NCBI GenBank assembly: GCA_024643945.1
Contig: JAHELX010000163.1
Span: forward strand, 1-10,422
From: Anaerolineales bacterium
Lineage (GTDB): Bacteria; Chloroflexota; Anaerolineae; 4572-78; NAK82
DNA: 10,422 nt
Direction of reading: 5' to 3'
Made by a program: the position numbers and the translations under genes. A model generated the notes under the pieces. It made no database searches, was not told the DNA's origin, and saw nothing but the letters and a program-made list of their open reading frames with translations. Positions within the stretch are counted from its first letter, which is position 1, and every line of letters starts with the position of its first letter. Below, one piece after another: positions 1 to 6,892 of this stretch.

Positions 1-1
1 C

Positions 2-49
2 CTCTATGGAGATCACGGCACGAAGGCTGTGATCTTCTTCCCGGAGTGA
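2..49 (+). CDS. C-terminal end of an upstream protein, possibly a sensor histidine kinase (partial)
   Basis: Frame 2 is open from the window edge to a TGA at 47-49 and encodes LYGDHGTKAVIFFPE. The glycine-threonine followed by alternating hydrophobic residues and a final FP resembles the last strand of a histidine kinase ATPase domain, which commonly ends in a GT-x-hydrophobic-x-FP pattern. A kinase here would fit the response regulator that begins 11 bases later, as in HisKA_2 kinase/ANTAR pairs such as PdtaS-PdtaR. Only 15 residues are visible, so the family call is an inference from context and a weak motif; it could be the tail of any protein. Confidence 0.35.
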   Translation, partial: LYGDHGTKAVIFFPE

Positions 50-60
50 GGTCAGCAGGG

Positions 61-639
61 GTGGAAGAGTTGCGCGTTCTCATCGCCGAGGATGAAAAGG
101 TCATCGCCATGGGCCTGCGGGCGCAACTGAAGGCCCTGGGGCACAAGGTGGTAGCTGAGGCGGCCAATGGTCGCCAGGCGGTGGCCCTGGCCCGGGAGTT
201 GAAGCCTGATCTGGTTGTCCTGGATATCAAGATGCCGGAGATGGACGGCATTGAGGCTGCTCAGGCCATTACGGCGGAGCGACCTATCCCTGTCATTCTC
301 CTCACTGCCTACAAGGAGGAACAACTGGCCGAGCGGGCCGCGCAGGCCGGCATCTACGCCTACCTGGTCAAACCCATCTCTAAAGATGATCTCATGCCCG
401 CCATCCTTCTCGCCAGGGCGCGTTTCGAGGAATTTCAGCAACTCAATAAGGAGATCAGCGACCTGAAAGAAGCACTGGAGGCCCGCAAGCTAATCGAACG
501 GGCCAAGGGGATTCTCATGGAGCGCCGCCAACTAACCGAGGCTGAGGCCTTCCGCCGCCTCCAGATGATGAGCCAGAACCAGCGGATGAAGTTGGTAGAT
601 GTGGCCCGTTCTATCATCATCGCAGAGAAGGTTTTGTAG
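61..639 (+). CDS. ANTAR-domain response regulator (RNA-binding antiterminator type)
   Basis: This is a two-domain regulator of 192 residues from the GTG at 61. A CheY-like receiver fills residues 3-120: acidic pair E10/D11, phosphoacceptor D55 in VVLDIKMPEMDG, T82, and K104 in LVKP. A helical, charged linker (about 120-145) leads to an ANTAR domain (about 135-189) with the typical LIERAKGILMER and EAFRRLQ segments. ANTAR regulators bind paired RNA hairpins and prevent transcription termination when phosphorylated. I chose GTG 61 because GAGG lies 9 bases upstream and the protein then begins directly before the first receiver strand; GTG 46 and TTG 70 are in frame and possible. The gene lies just upstream of a leader with an intrinsic terminator (760-803), so that leader is an obvious candidate target. 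Family certain; target inferred. Confidence 0.93.
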   Translation: MEELRVLIAEDEKVIAMGLRAQLKALGHKVVAEAANGRQAVALARELKPDLVVLDIKMPEMDGIEAAQAITAERPIPVILLTAYKEEQLAERAAQAGIYAYLVKPISKDDLMPAILLARARFEEFQQLNKEISDLKEALEARKLIERAKGILMERRQLTEAEAFRRLQMMSQNQRMKLVDVARSIIIAEKVL

Positions 640-640
640 G

Positions 641-699
641 TTAAAAATTACATAATTTTACACATCTTCCTTGACAGTCGGGGGGGATTGTGCTATAAT
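641..699 (+). promoter_or_regulatory. Perfect-consensus sigma70 promoter with extended -10 and AT-rich upstream stretch
   Basis: TTGACA at 671-676 and TATAAT at 694-699 are separated by exactly 17 bp, with TG at 691-692 forming an extended -10. Positions 641-660 are almost entirely A/T (an imperfect dyad around TTAAAAATTA/TAATTTTA) and could act as an UP element. Transcription would begin near 706. The promoter lies between the ANTAR gene and hdrC and should drive the whole hdr-nuo-mvh operon. So strong a core promoter implies that expression is limited by repression and attenuation rather than by polymerase recruitment. Confidence 0.88.
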
Positions 700-705
700 T
701 AACAA
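688..705 (+). promoter_or_regulatory. Rex-like operator overlapping the -10 box
   Basis: The 18 bp TTGTGCTATAATTAACAA have the layout of Rex sites (TTGTTAA or TTGTGAA, 4 bp, TTAACAA or TTCACAA). The right half TTAACAA is a perfect match, and the left half matches in its outer TTGTG. A flanking A/T pair (687, 706) extends the symmetry. Rex represses fermentation and hydrogenase genes when NADH is low relative to NAD+. A site covering the -10 of an NAD-linked hydrogenase/Hdr operon makes physiological sense. The inner left half is imperfect and the -10 element itself contributes the A/T core, so this is a candidate only. Confidence 0.5.
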
Positions 706-737
706 TGTCGGAAGAGCGATGATTGCTTTTTTTGACA
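706..737 (+). promoter_or_regulatory. 5' leader hairpin with the U-tract in its stem
   Basis: TGTC at 706-709 pairs with GACA at 734-737, and GGAAGAGCG (710-718) pairs with TGCTTTTTT (724-732) through A-U, G-C and several G-U pairs. T733 is bulged and the loop is ATGAT. The hairpin would begin almost at the predicted transcription start. The seven-T run at 727-733 resembles a terminator tail, but here it can be paired in the stem. Possible roles are 5' mRNA protection, an early weak terminator, or the first hairpin of a regulator-binding pair. The loop is not the A1/G4 hexaloop expected for canonical ANTAR targets. Confidence 0.4.
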
Positions 738-748
738 GGAGTTTTCCC

Positions 749-765
749 AGGGGGTCGTTGCCCCT
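749..765 (+). promoter_or_regulatory. Candidate antiterminator hairpin
   Basis: AGGGG at 749-753 can pair with CCCCT at 761-765; shifted by one base, GGGG (751-754) pairs with CCCC (761-764) around the six-base loop TCGTTG. The 3' arm is the same CCCCT that forms the 5' arm of the intrinsic terminator at 760-794, so the two structures exclude each other. This is classic attenuator geometry. In ANTAR-controlled leaders the second hairpin likewise overlaps the terminator stem. The loop lacks the A1/G4 signature, so the link to the adjacent ANTAR regulator remains an inference. Confidence 0.45.
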
Positions 766-803
766 CGGTGTAGGTTCATCCTACGCTGAGGGGCTTTCTG
801 TTT
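760..803 (+). terminator. Intrinsic terminator/attenuator in the hdr operon leader
   Basis: A 15-bp stem (760-774 with 780-794, containing two G-T wobbles) closes a five-base TTCAT loop and is followed by TTTCTGTTT. Its GC-rich base (GCCCCTC/GAGGGGC) makes it very stable. It lies downstream of the promoter and upstream of hdrC, so it would stop transcription before the operon unless read through or prevented from forming. A terminator for the ANTAR gene is a weaker explanation, because a full promoter lies between that gene and this hairpin. Confidence 0.75.
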
Positions 804-839
804 ATGAGCAAAGAGTACAGACTCTAATCAGGAGGTTCT

Positions 840-1424
840 ATGACCGCGCGAGAGATGACCCAAAAGGACCTCTCCCACTTAGGCGAGGTTTTCTTCCAGC
901 ACATACAGAACATCCCCGGCGGGGAGAAGATCAAACTTTGCATCCAGTGTGGTACCTGCAGCGGCTCCTGTCCCACCAGCTACGCCATGGACTACACTCC
1001 CCGGGAAATCATCGCCTCCTTGCGAGCTGGCCAACTCGATAAAGTCCTTATGAGCAACACCGTTTGGCTGTGCGCCTCCTGCTACTATTGCACGGTGCGC
1101 TGCCCCAGCGGCATTAAGCTAACAGATATCATGTACGAATTGAAGCGGCTGGGGATCGAGTACGGGCTCTGTGTGCGAGGTGGCACCACGCCGATACTCT
1201 CCACCACCTTCTTGGATATTGTGAATCGCTACGGCCGCGGTTTCGAAGCGGAGCTTCTGGCGCGTTTTTACTTGCGCACCAATCCCCTGAAACTTCTCAA
1301 CATTGCGCCCTTGGGGCTGAAGTTGCTACGTCATGGTCGTCTTCCCCTGCTGCCGGAGAGGATCAAGGCCAGGGAGGATATGGCGAAGATGCTGCAATAT
1401 ATTCAAGGAAGGGAGGCGGCATGA
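840..1424 (+). CDS. hdrC: HdrC: heterodisulfide reductase subunit C, two [4Fe-4S] clusters
   Basis: HdrC carries electrons from HdrA to the catalytic HdrB subunit. The 194-residue protein has two complete CxxCxxCxxxCP motifs: C34/C37/C40/C44 in CIQCGTCSGSCP and C78/C81/C84/C88 in CASCYYCTVRCP. The spacing and overall length are usual for soluble HdrC; no membrane segment is present, unlike HdrE-linked or DsrK-type relatives. The ATG at 840 follows AGGAGG at 830-835. It is the first gene after the attenuated leader, and its stop overlaps the hdrB start as ATGA, which implies translational coupling. In a bacterium the true substrate is unlikely to be the methanogen CoM-CoB disulfide and is unknown. 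Confidence 0.93.
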   Translation: MTAREMTQKDLSHLGEVFFQHIQNIPGGEKIKLCIQCGTCSGSCPTSYAMDYTPREIIASLRAGQLDKVLMSNTVWLCASCYYCTVRCPSGIKLTDIMYELKRLGIEYGLCVRGGTTPILSTTFLDIVNRYGRGFEAELLARFYLRTNPLKLLNIAPLGLKLLRHGRLPLLPERIKAREDMAKMLQYIQGREAA

Positions 1425-2305
1425 TGCACTATCTTTACTATCCGGGCTGTTCGCCCAAGACCAGCAACAAGGCTTACGACCTCTCTGCCCGCGCCGTGGG
1501 ACGAGCCCTGGGATGCGAACTTGTGGAGCTTGAGGACTGGAACTGCTGCGGGGCCACGGCCTACATGTCAGTGCGGGAACTGAGTGCCTTTGTTATCGCC
1601 TCGCGTAACCTGGCCCTGGTCGAGCAACAAGGCGGGGGAGATTTGGTGACAGTGTGTAGCGCCTGTCTGACCGTTCTCAACAAGGCTCACCGCTATATGG
1701 CTGAGAACCCTGGTCTACGGAAGACGATTAGTGAGGCTCTGGCCGTGGTCGGCCTGGAGTATCACAACGGCAGCCGGGCACGGCATTTCCTGGACATCCT
1801 GGTCAATGATGTAGGATTGGAGACCATCGCTGACAGGACGGTCAACTCACTGGCAGGACTGCGGGTGGCCCCTTATTATGGCTGCCAGATGAGCCGGCCC
1901 TATGGCGACTTCGACGACCAGGAGTTCCCCACAAGCATGGATCACCTTTTTGCGCGCCTAGGAGCGGAAATGATGCCCTTCCCCCTGAAGACCCGCTGCT
2001 GTGGCGGCATGCTCATGAGTACCAACGAGGAGATCGCGCTGCGGCTGGTGCAGGACCTACTGGCCTGTGCCACAGAGCACGGTGCCCAGGTGATGGCCAC
2101 CGTCTGTCCGCTGTGCCACATTAACCTGGAGGCCTACCAGGACAAAGTCAATGCCCGTTTTGGCACCCACTACGCCCTGCCTATCGTCTACTTCACCCAA
2201 CTCGTGGGCGTGGCCCTGGGGCTCCCTAAGAAGGACCTGGGGGTGGGGATGGAGTTGGTGCCCACGGAAGAAGTTTTTGCTAAATACAAGTTGGGCGAAA
2301 TCTGA
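1421..2305 (+). CDS. hdrB: HdrB: heterodisulfide reductase subunit B, CCG domains
   Basis: HdrB is the catalytic thiol/disulfide subunit; in methanogens it holds two noncubane [4Fe-4S] clusters. Both CCG cysteine sets are intact in this 294-residue protein: C10, C42-C43, C79, C82 and C155, C193-C194, C229, C232. It should therefore be able to bind both clusters and reduce or oxidise a disulfide, or another two-electron acceptor. Two adjacent ATG codons occur (1421 and 1424); the first, preceded by GGGAGG, overlaps the hdrC stop. The last ~20 residues after the final CxxC region are family-typical. The acceptor in this organism cannot be read from the sequence. Confidence 0.93.
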   Translation: MMHYLYYPGCSPKTSNKAYDLSARAVGRALGCELVELEDWNCCGATAYMSVRELSAFVIASRNLALVEQQGGGDLVTVCSACLTVLNKAHRYMAENPGLRKTISEALAVVGLEYHNGSRARHFLDILVNDVGLETIADRTVNSLAGLRVAPYYGCQMSRPYGDFDDQEFPTSMDHLFARLGAEMMPFPLKTRCCGGMLMSTNEEIALRLVQDLLACATEHGAQVMATVCPLCHINLEAYQDKVNARFGTHYALPIVYFTQLVGVALGLPKKDLGVGMELVPTEEVFAKYKLGEI

Positions 2306-2365
2306 GACCGCTTATAACCTGGATGGGTGGCCTGAGGATTTTGAATCTTTTATCAGGAGGCAAGG

Positions 2366-3202
2366 ATGGACGAACGGATTGGTGTCTACATTTGCCACTG
2401 TGGGACGAATATTGCCGGGACGGTGGATATTGAAGAAACTGTGCGTTTTGCCGCCAGTCTGCGAGGGGTGACGGTGGCTCGGGACTACAAGTACATGTGC
2501 TCGGATCCCGGCCAGGAGATGATCAAGGTGGACATCCGGGATCTGGGCCTGAACCGGGTGGTGGTCGCCTCTTGCTCACCCCTCATGCACGAACTCACCT
2601 TCCGCCGGGCGTGTGCCCAGGCTGGCCTGAATCCCTTCCTCTTCCAGATGGCCAATATCCGCGAGCACTGCTCCTGGGTCACCAAGGAACGCGCCGCAGC
2701 GACGCGCAAGGCCAAGCAGTTGATCGCGGCTGCCGTCTGGCGGGTAGCCCTCCATGAGCCCCTGGAGGTCAAGGAGGTACCCGTGAATCCTGTCACCCTC
2801 GTCGTAGGCGGAGGAATCGCCGGCATCGAGGCGGCACTCAGGATTGCCAGCGCCGGCAGGCAGGTCTACCTGGTGGAACGCGAGGCCTCCATCGGCGGGC
2901 ACATGAGCCAGTTCGACAAAACCTTCCCCACCCTGGACTGTGCAGCCTGCATCCTCACCCCCAAGATGGTATCCGTGGGACAGAATCCCTTGATCAAGCT
3001 TTTAACTTTCAGCGAGGTGGTGGGGGTCTCCGGCTACGTGGGCAATTTCAAGGTGAAGATCAGGAAAAAGAAACGCTACGTAGATCTATCTAAGTGCACC
3101 GGCTGTGGTATCTGCTGGGAGGTCTGCTTTGCCCGCACGGTACCGGCCCAGAAGGTGGTCAGGCGGGGAGAGTTAAGGATCAACCAACTGCAAGGAGTGT
3201 AA
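2366..3202 (+). CDS. hdrA: HdrA N-terminal part (split gene): N-terminal Fe-S domain, FAD-binding half, half of the inserted ferredoxin
   Basis: HdrA carries the bifurcating FAD. This ORF has 278 residues, against roughly 650 for full HdrA. It contains the N-terminal domain (GVYICHCGTNIAG, MCSDPGQ, ANIREHCSWV; C10, C12, C45, C70, C102), the dinucleotide motif VVGGGIAGIEAA (146-157), FPTLDCAACILTPKM (C192/C195) and one ferredoxin motif CTGCGICWEVC (C244/C247/C250/C254). It then stops, just where the usual linker to the second ferredoxin motif begins. The missing part resumes in the gene at 6893-8650. AGGAGG at 2354-2359 supports ATG 2366. nuoE starts only 2 bp after the TAA, so this is a real gene end rather than a frameshift. 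Confidence 0.92.
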   Translation: MDERIGVYICHCGTNIAGTVDIEETVRFAASLRGVTVARDYKYMCSDPGQEMIKVDIRDLGLNRVVVASCSPLMHELTFRRACAQAGLNPFLFQMANIREHCSWVTKERAAATRKAKQLIAAAVWRVALHEPLEVKEVPVNPVTLVVGGGIAGIEAALRIASAGRQVYLVEREASIGGHMSQFDKTFPTLDCAACILTPKMVSVGQNPLIKLLTFSEVVGVSGYVGNFKVKIRKKKRYVDLSKCTGCGICWEVCFARTVPAQKVVRRGELRINQLQGV

Positions 3203-3204
3203 CT

Positions 3205-3672
3205 ATGAGCCTGGATAAAGTCGGTGAGATCATCAGGTGGTACGAGGGTGAGAAGGGGGCCTTGATAGCTATACTCCAGGACCTCCAGGAGGAGTACCAT
3301 TACCTGTCTAAGGAGGCCCTGGAGCAGGTGGCCGCCAGCCTGGAGATTCCCTTGAGCCAGGTGCTACGGGTGGCGACCTTCTACAGGGCTTTCAGCCTGA
3401 CGCCCCGGGGTAAATATCTGGTCAATGTTTGTTTGGGGACGGCCTGCCACGTGCGCGGTGGAGTGCGCAACCTGGAGGAGCTCCAGGGTACCCTGGGCAT
3501 CCAGGCCGGGGAGACGACAAGGGATGGTCTCTTCACCCTGGACAAGGTCTACTGCCTGGGCGGCTGCGCCCTGGGCCCCCTCGTGGTCATCGGTGGGAAG
3601 TATTACAGTAAGATGAACCCCCTTAAGATCGAAGCGGTACTCAGGGAGTACACCAGCGGGCAGATAGGGTAG
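3205..3672 (+). CDS. nuoE: NuoE-like [2Fe-2S] thioredoxin-fold subunit (24 kDa type)
   Basis: This is the small [2Fe-2S] partner of NuoF in NADH dehydrogenases and in NAD-linked bifurcating hydrogenases (HydC/HymA-like). The 155-residue protein has an N-terminal helical domain (about 1-70, with LSQVLRVATFYRAF) and a thioredoxin-like domain with the ligands C76, C81 (CLGTAC) and C117, C121 (CLGGC). A longer reading from TTG 3094 would overlap the end of hdrA and has no family support. ATG 3205 has AAGGAG at 3192-3197 and begins at the usual family position. It probably docks on the NuoF domain of the next gene. Its position between the two halves of hdrA is the unusual point. Confidence 0.93.
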   Translation: MSLDKVGEIIRWYEGEKGALIAILQDLQEEYHYLSKEALEQVAASLEIPLSQVLRVATFYRAFSLTPRGKYLVNVCLGTACHVRGGVRNLEELQGTLGIQAGETTRDGLFTLDKVYCLGGCALGPLVVIGGKYYSKMNPLKIEAVLREYTSGQIG

Positions 3673-3712
3673 AAGGCTCAGGTAAAGTCCCCTGCCCAGG
3701 AGAGATGAGGCT

Positions 3713-6700
3713 ATGAAGATCAAGACTCTGAAAGACTTGCAAAAGGCCAAGGAAAAGGGTTTGCGGAGCCTCTACCCAGACAAGGTCAAAATCACTGTGG
3801 GCATGGCCACCTGTGGTCTGGCCACAGGTGGCAGGGAGGTCTATGAGGTCATCGGCCGAGCGGTGGAAGAGCAGGGCTTGCCGGCTGTCCTGACCAAGAC
3901 TGGCTGCCTGGGCTTCTGCCAGATGGAGCCACTGGTGGATGTGTTGGTGCCGGGCAAGCCTCGGGTCTTCTACGGCGAGATGTCCCCCGAAAAGGCCAAA
4001 GCCCTGGTGACCGAACTGGCCCAGGGTCGCCTCCTAAAGGATAATGCCCTGGCCCGCATGGTGGGCGAGGAATATATCCTGGAGGACCGCTGGTACGAGT
4101 ATCCCCTGGACGGTGGGGTAGCTGAGCTCGACACTATTCCTCTCTACCAGAACCTCTCTTTCTTTGCCCGGCAGCGAAAGATCGTGCTGCGCAATTGCGG
4201 CTTTATTGACCCGGAGAATATTGAGGAGTACATTGCTCGGGGCGGCTATTTCTCCCTCTACAAAGTCCTCAACGAGATGAAGCCGGAGGAGGTTATCGAG
4301 GCGATCAGCAAATCGGGGCTGCGGGGCCGGGGTGGGGCCGGGTTTCCTACCGGGGTTAAGTGGCGGGTCACCCGCCAGGCCAAAGGCGAGGTGAAATACG
4401 TCATTTGCAATGCCGATGAGGGGGACCCCGGAGCCTACATGGACCGCAGCATCCTGGAGGGCGACCCGCACAGCGTCCTGGAGGGGATGATCATGGGCGC
4501 CTACGCCATCGGTGCTCACGAGGGTTATATCTATGTCCGCAATGAGTATCCCCTGGCCATCAGAAGCCTGCAACACGCGCTGGCCCAGGCCGAGGAGCGG
4601 GGTCTCGTGGGGGAGAATATCCTGGGCTCCGGCTTCACTTTCACCCTCAAGATCAGCCGGGGGGCGGGGGCCTTTGTCTGTGGTGAGGAGACGGCACTGA
4701 TCGCCGGCATTGAGGGACGGCCTGGCGAGCCGCGGCCCCGGCCGCCCTATCCTGCCGAGAAGGGACTCTGGGGGCAGCCAACCAACATCAACAACGTCAA
4801 GACCTGGGCCAACGTGCCAGCCATCATCGCCCGCGGGCCTGAGTGGTTCGCCGGCATCGGTACGGAGCGGAGCAAGGGGACTATGGTCTTCTCCCTGGTG
4901 GGGAAGGTACACAATACCGGCCTGGTCGAGGTGCCTATGGGCATCCCCCTACGGCGGCTAATCTTCGACATCGGCGGTGGCATCGCTGGTAAGAAAGCTT
5001 TCAAGGCCGTGCAGACCGGTGGCCCCTCGGGTGGCTGCATCCCGGTTTCCCTTTTGGATCTCCAGGTGGACTACGAGCAACTCGCCCAGGCTGGCGCCAT
5101 CATGGGCTCCGGTGGCATGGTAGTCATGGATGAGGACACGTGCATGGTGGACGTGGCCCGCTTCTTTTTGACCTTCACCACGGATGAAAGTTGTGGCAAG
5201 TGCAGCCCTTGCCGCGAGGGCACCAAACGCATGTTGGAGATCCTCACCGACATCACCGACGGGCGGGGCAAAGAAGAAGACCTCGCCCTGCTGGAAGAAC
5301 TGGCCACCACGGTCAAGGATGCCGCCCTGTGCGCCCTGGGCGGCACAGCCCCCAACCCTGTGCTCACCACCTTGCGCTATTTCCGGGATGAATACGAACA
5401 GCACATCAAGTACAAGCGCTGCCCGGCCATGGTCTGCAAGGAGATCATCTTCGTCCCCTGCAAGTACAACTGCCCGGTGAAGACCGATGTGCCGGCCTTC
5501 ATTGCCCATATCGCCCGGGGGGAATTCCGGGAAGCCTTTGAGATCATCCGCGCACCGAATCCTTTCCCCATCTCCTGTGGCTACATCTGCCACCACCCTT
5601 GCGAGGATCGCTGTCGCTCGCTGGAGACCGGCGGCGAGTCTCTCTCGATCAAGGCGCTGAAACGCTTTGCCGGCGATTACGTCATCAAAAACGGTTTCAA
5701 ACCCTTGCCTAAACCCAGTGTGCCCCGACTGGAGAAGGTGGCCATTGTCGGGTCTGGCCCGGCCGGCCTGGCCGCGGCCTTCGACCTGGCCTGCATGGGC
5801 TACCAGCCTACCGTCTTCGAGGCCAGCTCCGTAGTAGGCGGCAACCTGGCGGCGGCCATCCCCGAGTTCCGCTTGCCCCGGCGCATCCTAAATCTGGAGA
5901 TCGAGTGCATCAAAAAAGCCGGGGTGAAGATCCTGATCAATACGCCGGTGGGCCGGGACCTTACTTTTGACGATTTGTTGGCCCAGGGTTACAAAGCCAT
6001 CCTCCTGGCGGTGGGCGCTCACAAGAGCCTGAAGTTGGGCCTCCCCGGCGAGAATACCCCCGGCGTCATGGATGGGCTCGATTTCCTGAAGGCGCTAAAA
6101 CTGGGCAAAAAGGTCCCGCTGGGTGAGAAGGTGGGGGTCATTGGCGGAGGCAATGCTGCCATAGACGCCGCCCGGACAGTGCTGCGTGCTGGCGCCAGGA
6201 AAGTTTCCATTATCTACCGGAGGACCAAAGCGGAGATGCCAGCCATGCGGCGGGAGATTGATGCCGGGGTCGAGGAAGGGGTGGAGATCGTGGAGTTGGC
6301 TGCCCCCAGCCGCATCCTCACCCGGAACGGCCGGCTGACCGGTATTGAGTGCCTCGCCATGGAGTTGGGGGATTACGATGCGACCGGCCGGCGGCGACCC
6401 ATCCCCATTCGCCACACTGAATTCATTTTCCCGCTGGACAACCTGATCCTGGCCATCGGTGAGGAACCGGACCTCTCCTGGTTGCCCACAGGCCATGGGT
6501 TGGAGGTTTCCAAACGCAACACAATTGTGACTGACCTGGAGACGCTGGCCACGCAGCGGCCTGGCATCTTCGCTGCCGGCGACTGCGTGACCGGTCCTTC
6601 CACCATCGCCGATTCCATAGCCGCTGGAAAGCTAGCCGCTGTGAGCATCCATAAGTTCCTGCGGGGACAGCCGGTAACCCGAGAGTACACCGTCGCTGGG

Positions 6701-6880
6701 CCGTCGCCGTATGTGCCGCCTGTGGAGCGGACGGTGGAAGAAGTCGAGCTACAGCGTTTCCCCATGCCCTTCGCCCCGGTTGCCGAGCGGGTGCGGAACT
6801 TCGACATGGTGGAACTGGGTCTGAGCGAGGAGATAGCCCTTAAGGAGGCCCGGCGCTGCCTGCGCTGTGATCTGCGATAG
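3713..6880 (+). CDS. nuoF: NuoF-GltD fusion: FMN/NADH dehydrogenase joined to a GltD/NfnB-like FAD-NAD(P)H domain
   Basis: The protein has 1055 residues in three parts. Residues 1-105 form a thioredoxin-like domain as in HymB/HydB (C34, C65, C69). Residues ~155-570 are NuoF: FMN site GLRGRGGAGFPTGVKW (203-218), NADEGDPGAYMDR, NADH-binding CGEETALIAGIEGRPG, and the [4Fe-4S] ligands C494/C497/C500 plus C540. At KRCPAMVC (569-575) the NuoF tail passes into a GltD-type iron-sulfur domain (C570, C575, C583, C587, C622, C626, C630, C634). An FAD site follows (VGSGPAGLAAA, 679-689), then an NAD(P) site (GGGNAAIDAARTVLRAGA, 811-828, followed by YRR), GIFAAGDC and a terminal CLRC (C1049/C1052). The YRR after the nucleotide fold is usual in NADPH-using GltD/NfnB proteins, so a second nucleotide, perhaps NADPH, is inferred. 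AGGAGA at 3698-3703 supports the start. Confidence 0.93.
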   Translation: MKIKTLKDLQKAKEKGLRSLYPDKVKITVGMATCGLATGGREVYEVIGRAVEEQGLPAVLTKTGCLGFCQMEPLVDVLVPGKPRVFYGEMSPEKAKALVTELAQGRLLKDNALARMVGEEYILEDRWYEYPLDGGVAELDTIPLYQNLSFFARQRKIVLRNCGFIDPENIEEYIARGGYFSLYKVLNEMKPEEVIEAISKSGLRGRGGAGFPTGVKWRVTRQAKGEVKYVICNADEGDPGAYMDRSILEGDPHSVLEGMIMGAYAIGAHEGYIYVRNEYPLAIRSLQHALAQAEERGLVGENILGSGFTFTLKISRGAGAFVCGEETALIAGIEGRPGEPRPRPPYPAEKGLWGQPTNINNVKTWANVPAIIARGPEWFAGIGTERSKGTMVFSLVGKVHNTGLVEVPMGIPLRRLIFDIGGGIAGKKAFKAVQTGGPSGGCIPVSLLDLQVDYEQLAQAGAIMGSGGMVVMDEDTCMVDVARFFLTFTTDESCGKCSPCREGTKRMLEILTDITDGRGKEEDLALLEELATTVKDAALCALGGTAPNPVLTTLRYFRDEYEQHIKYKRCPAMVCKEIIFVPCKYNCPVKTDVPAFIAHIARGEFREAFEIIRAPNPFPISCGYICHHPCEDRCRSLETGGESLSIKALKRFAGDYVIKNGFKPLPKPSVPRLEKVAIVGSGPAGLAAAFDLACMGYQPTVFEASSVVGGNLAAAIPEFRLPRRILNLEIECIKKAGVKILINTPVGRDLTFDDLLAQGYKAILLAVGAHKSLKLGLPGENTPGVMDGLDFLKALKLGKKVPLGEKVGVIGGGNAAIDAARTVLRAGARKVSIIYRRTKAEMPAMRREIDAGVEEGVEIVELAAPSRILTRNGRLTGIECLAMELGDYDATGRRRPIPIRHTEFIFPLDNLILAIGEEPDLSWLPTGHGLEVSKRNTIVTDLETLATQRPGIFAAGDCVTGPSTIADSIAAGKLAAVSIHKFLRGQPVTREYTVAGPSPYVPPVERTVEEVELQRFPMPFAPVAERVRNFDMVELGLSEEIALKEARRCLRCDLR

Positions 6881-6892
6881 AGGGGTGGTACT

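Noticed and set aside
706..765. A canonical ANTAR dual-hexaloop RNA motif
   Set aside because: The two hairpins found have ATGAT (5 nt) and TCGTTG (6 nt) loops; neither has A at position 1 and G at position 4, so only a non-canonical target can be proposed.
804..827. A 7-codon leader peptide MSKEYRL before hdrC
   Set aside because: The only Shine-Dalgarno-like sequence (788-793) lies within the terminator stem, and the codons suggest no attenuation logic; it is probably chance.
671..1042. A 123-codon open frame from a TTG through the promoter and leader into hdrC
   Set aside because: It starts inside the -35 box, overlaps hdrC in another frame and has no recognisable family features; its length is due to low stop frequency in GC-rich DNA.
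2306..2365. A possible internal promoter or terminator in the hdrB-hdrA gap
   Set aside because: The 60 bp show only the AGGAGG ribosome binding site of hdrA; no paired -35/-10 boxes or stable hairpin with a T-run is visible.
3094..3204. A longer NuoE reading from TTG 3094
   Set aside because: The extra 37 residues overlap the ferredoxin motif of hdrA in another frame and look like its shadow; ATG 3205 has a clear AAGGAG site and the usual NuoE start position.
3150..3210. A frameshift as the cause of the short hdrA
   Set aside because: No frame downstream of 3202 continues HdrA; the continuation is about 4.3 kb away inside a fusion gene, and nuoE starts 2 bp later with its own ribosome binding site.
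4958..5596. Long antisense open frames, including this one and 6899-7837
   Set aside because: They mirror conserved coding sequence of nuoF-gltD and nuoG-hdrA and have no family motifs or ribosome binding sites.
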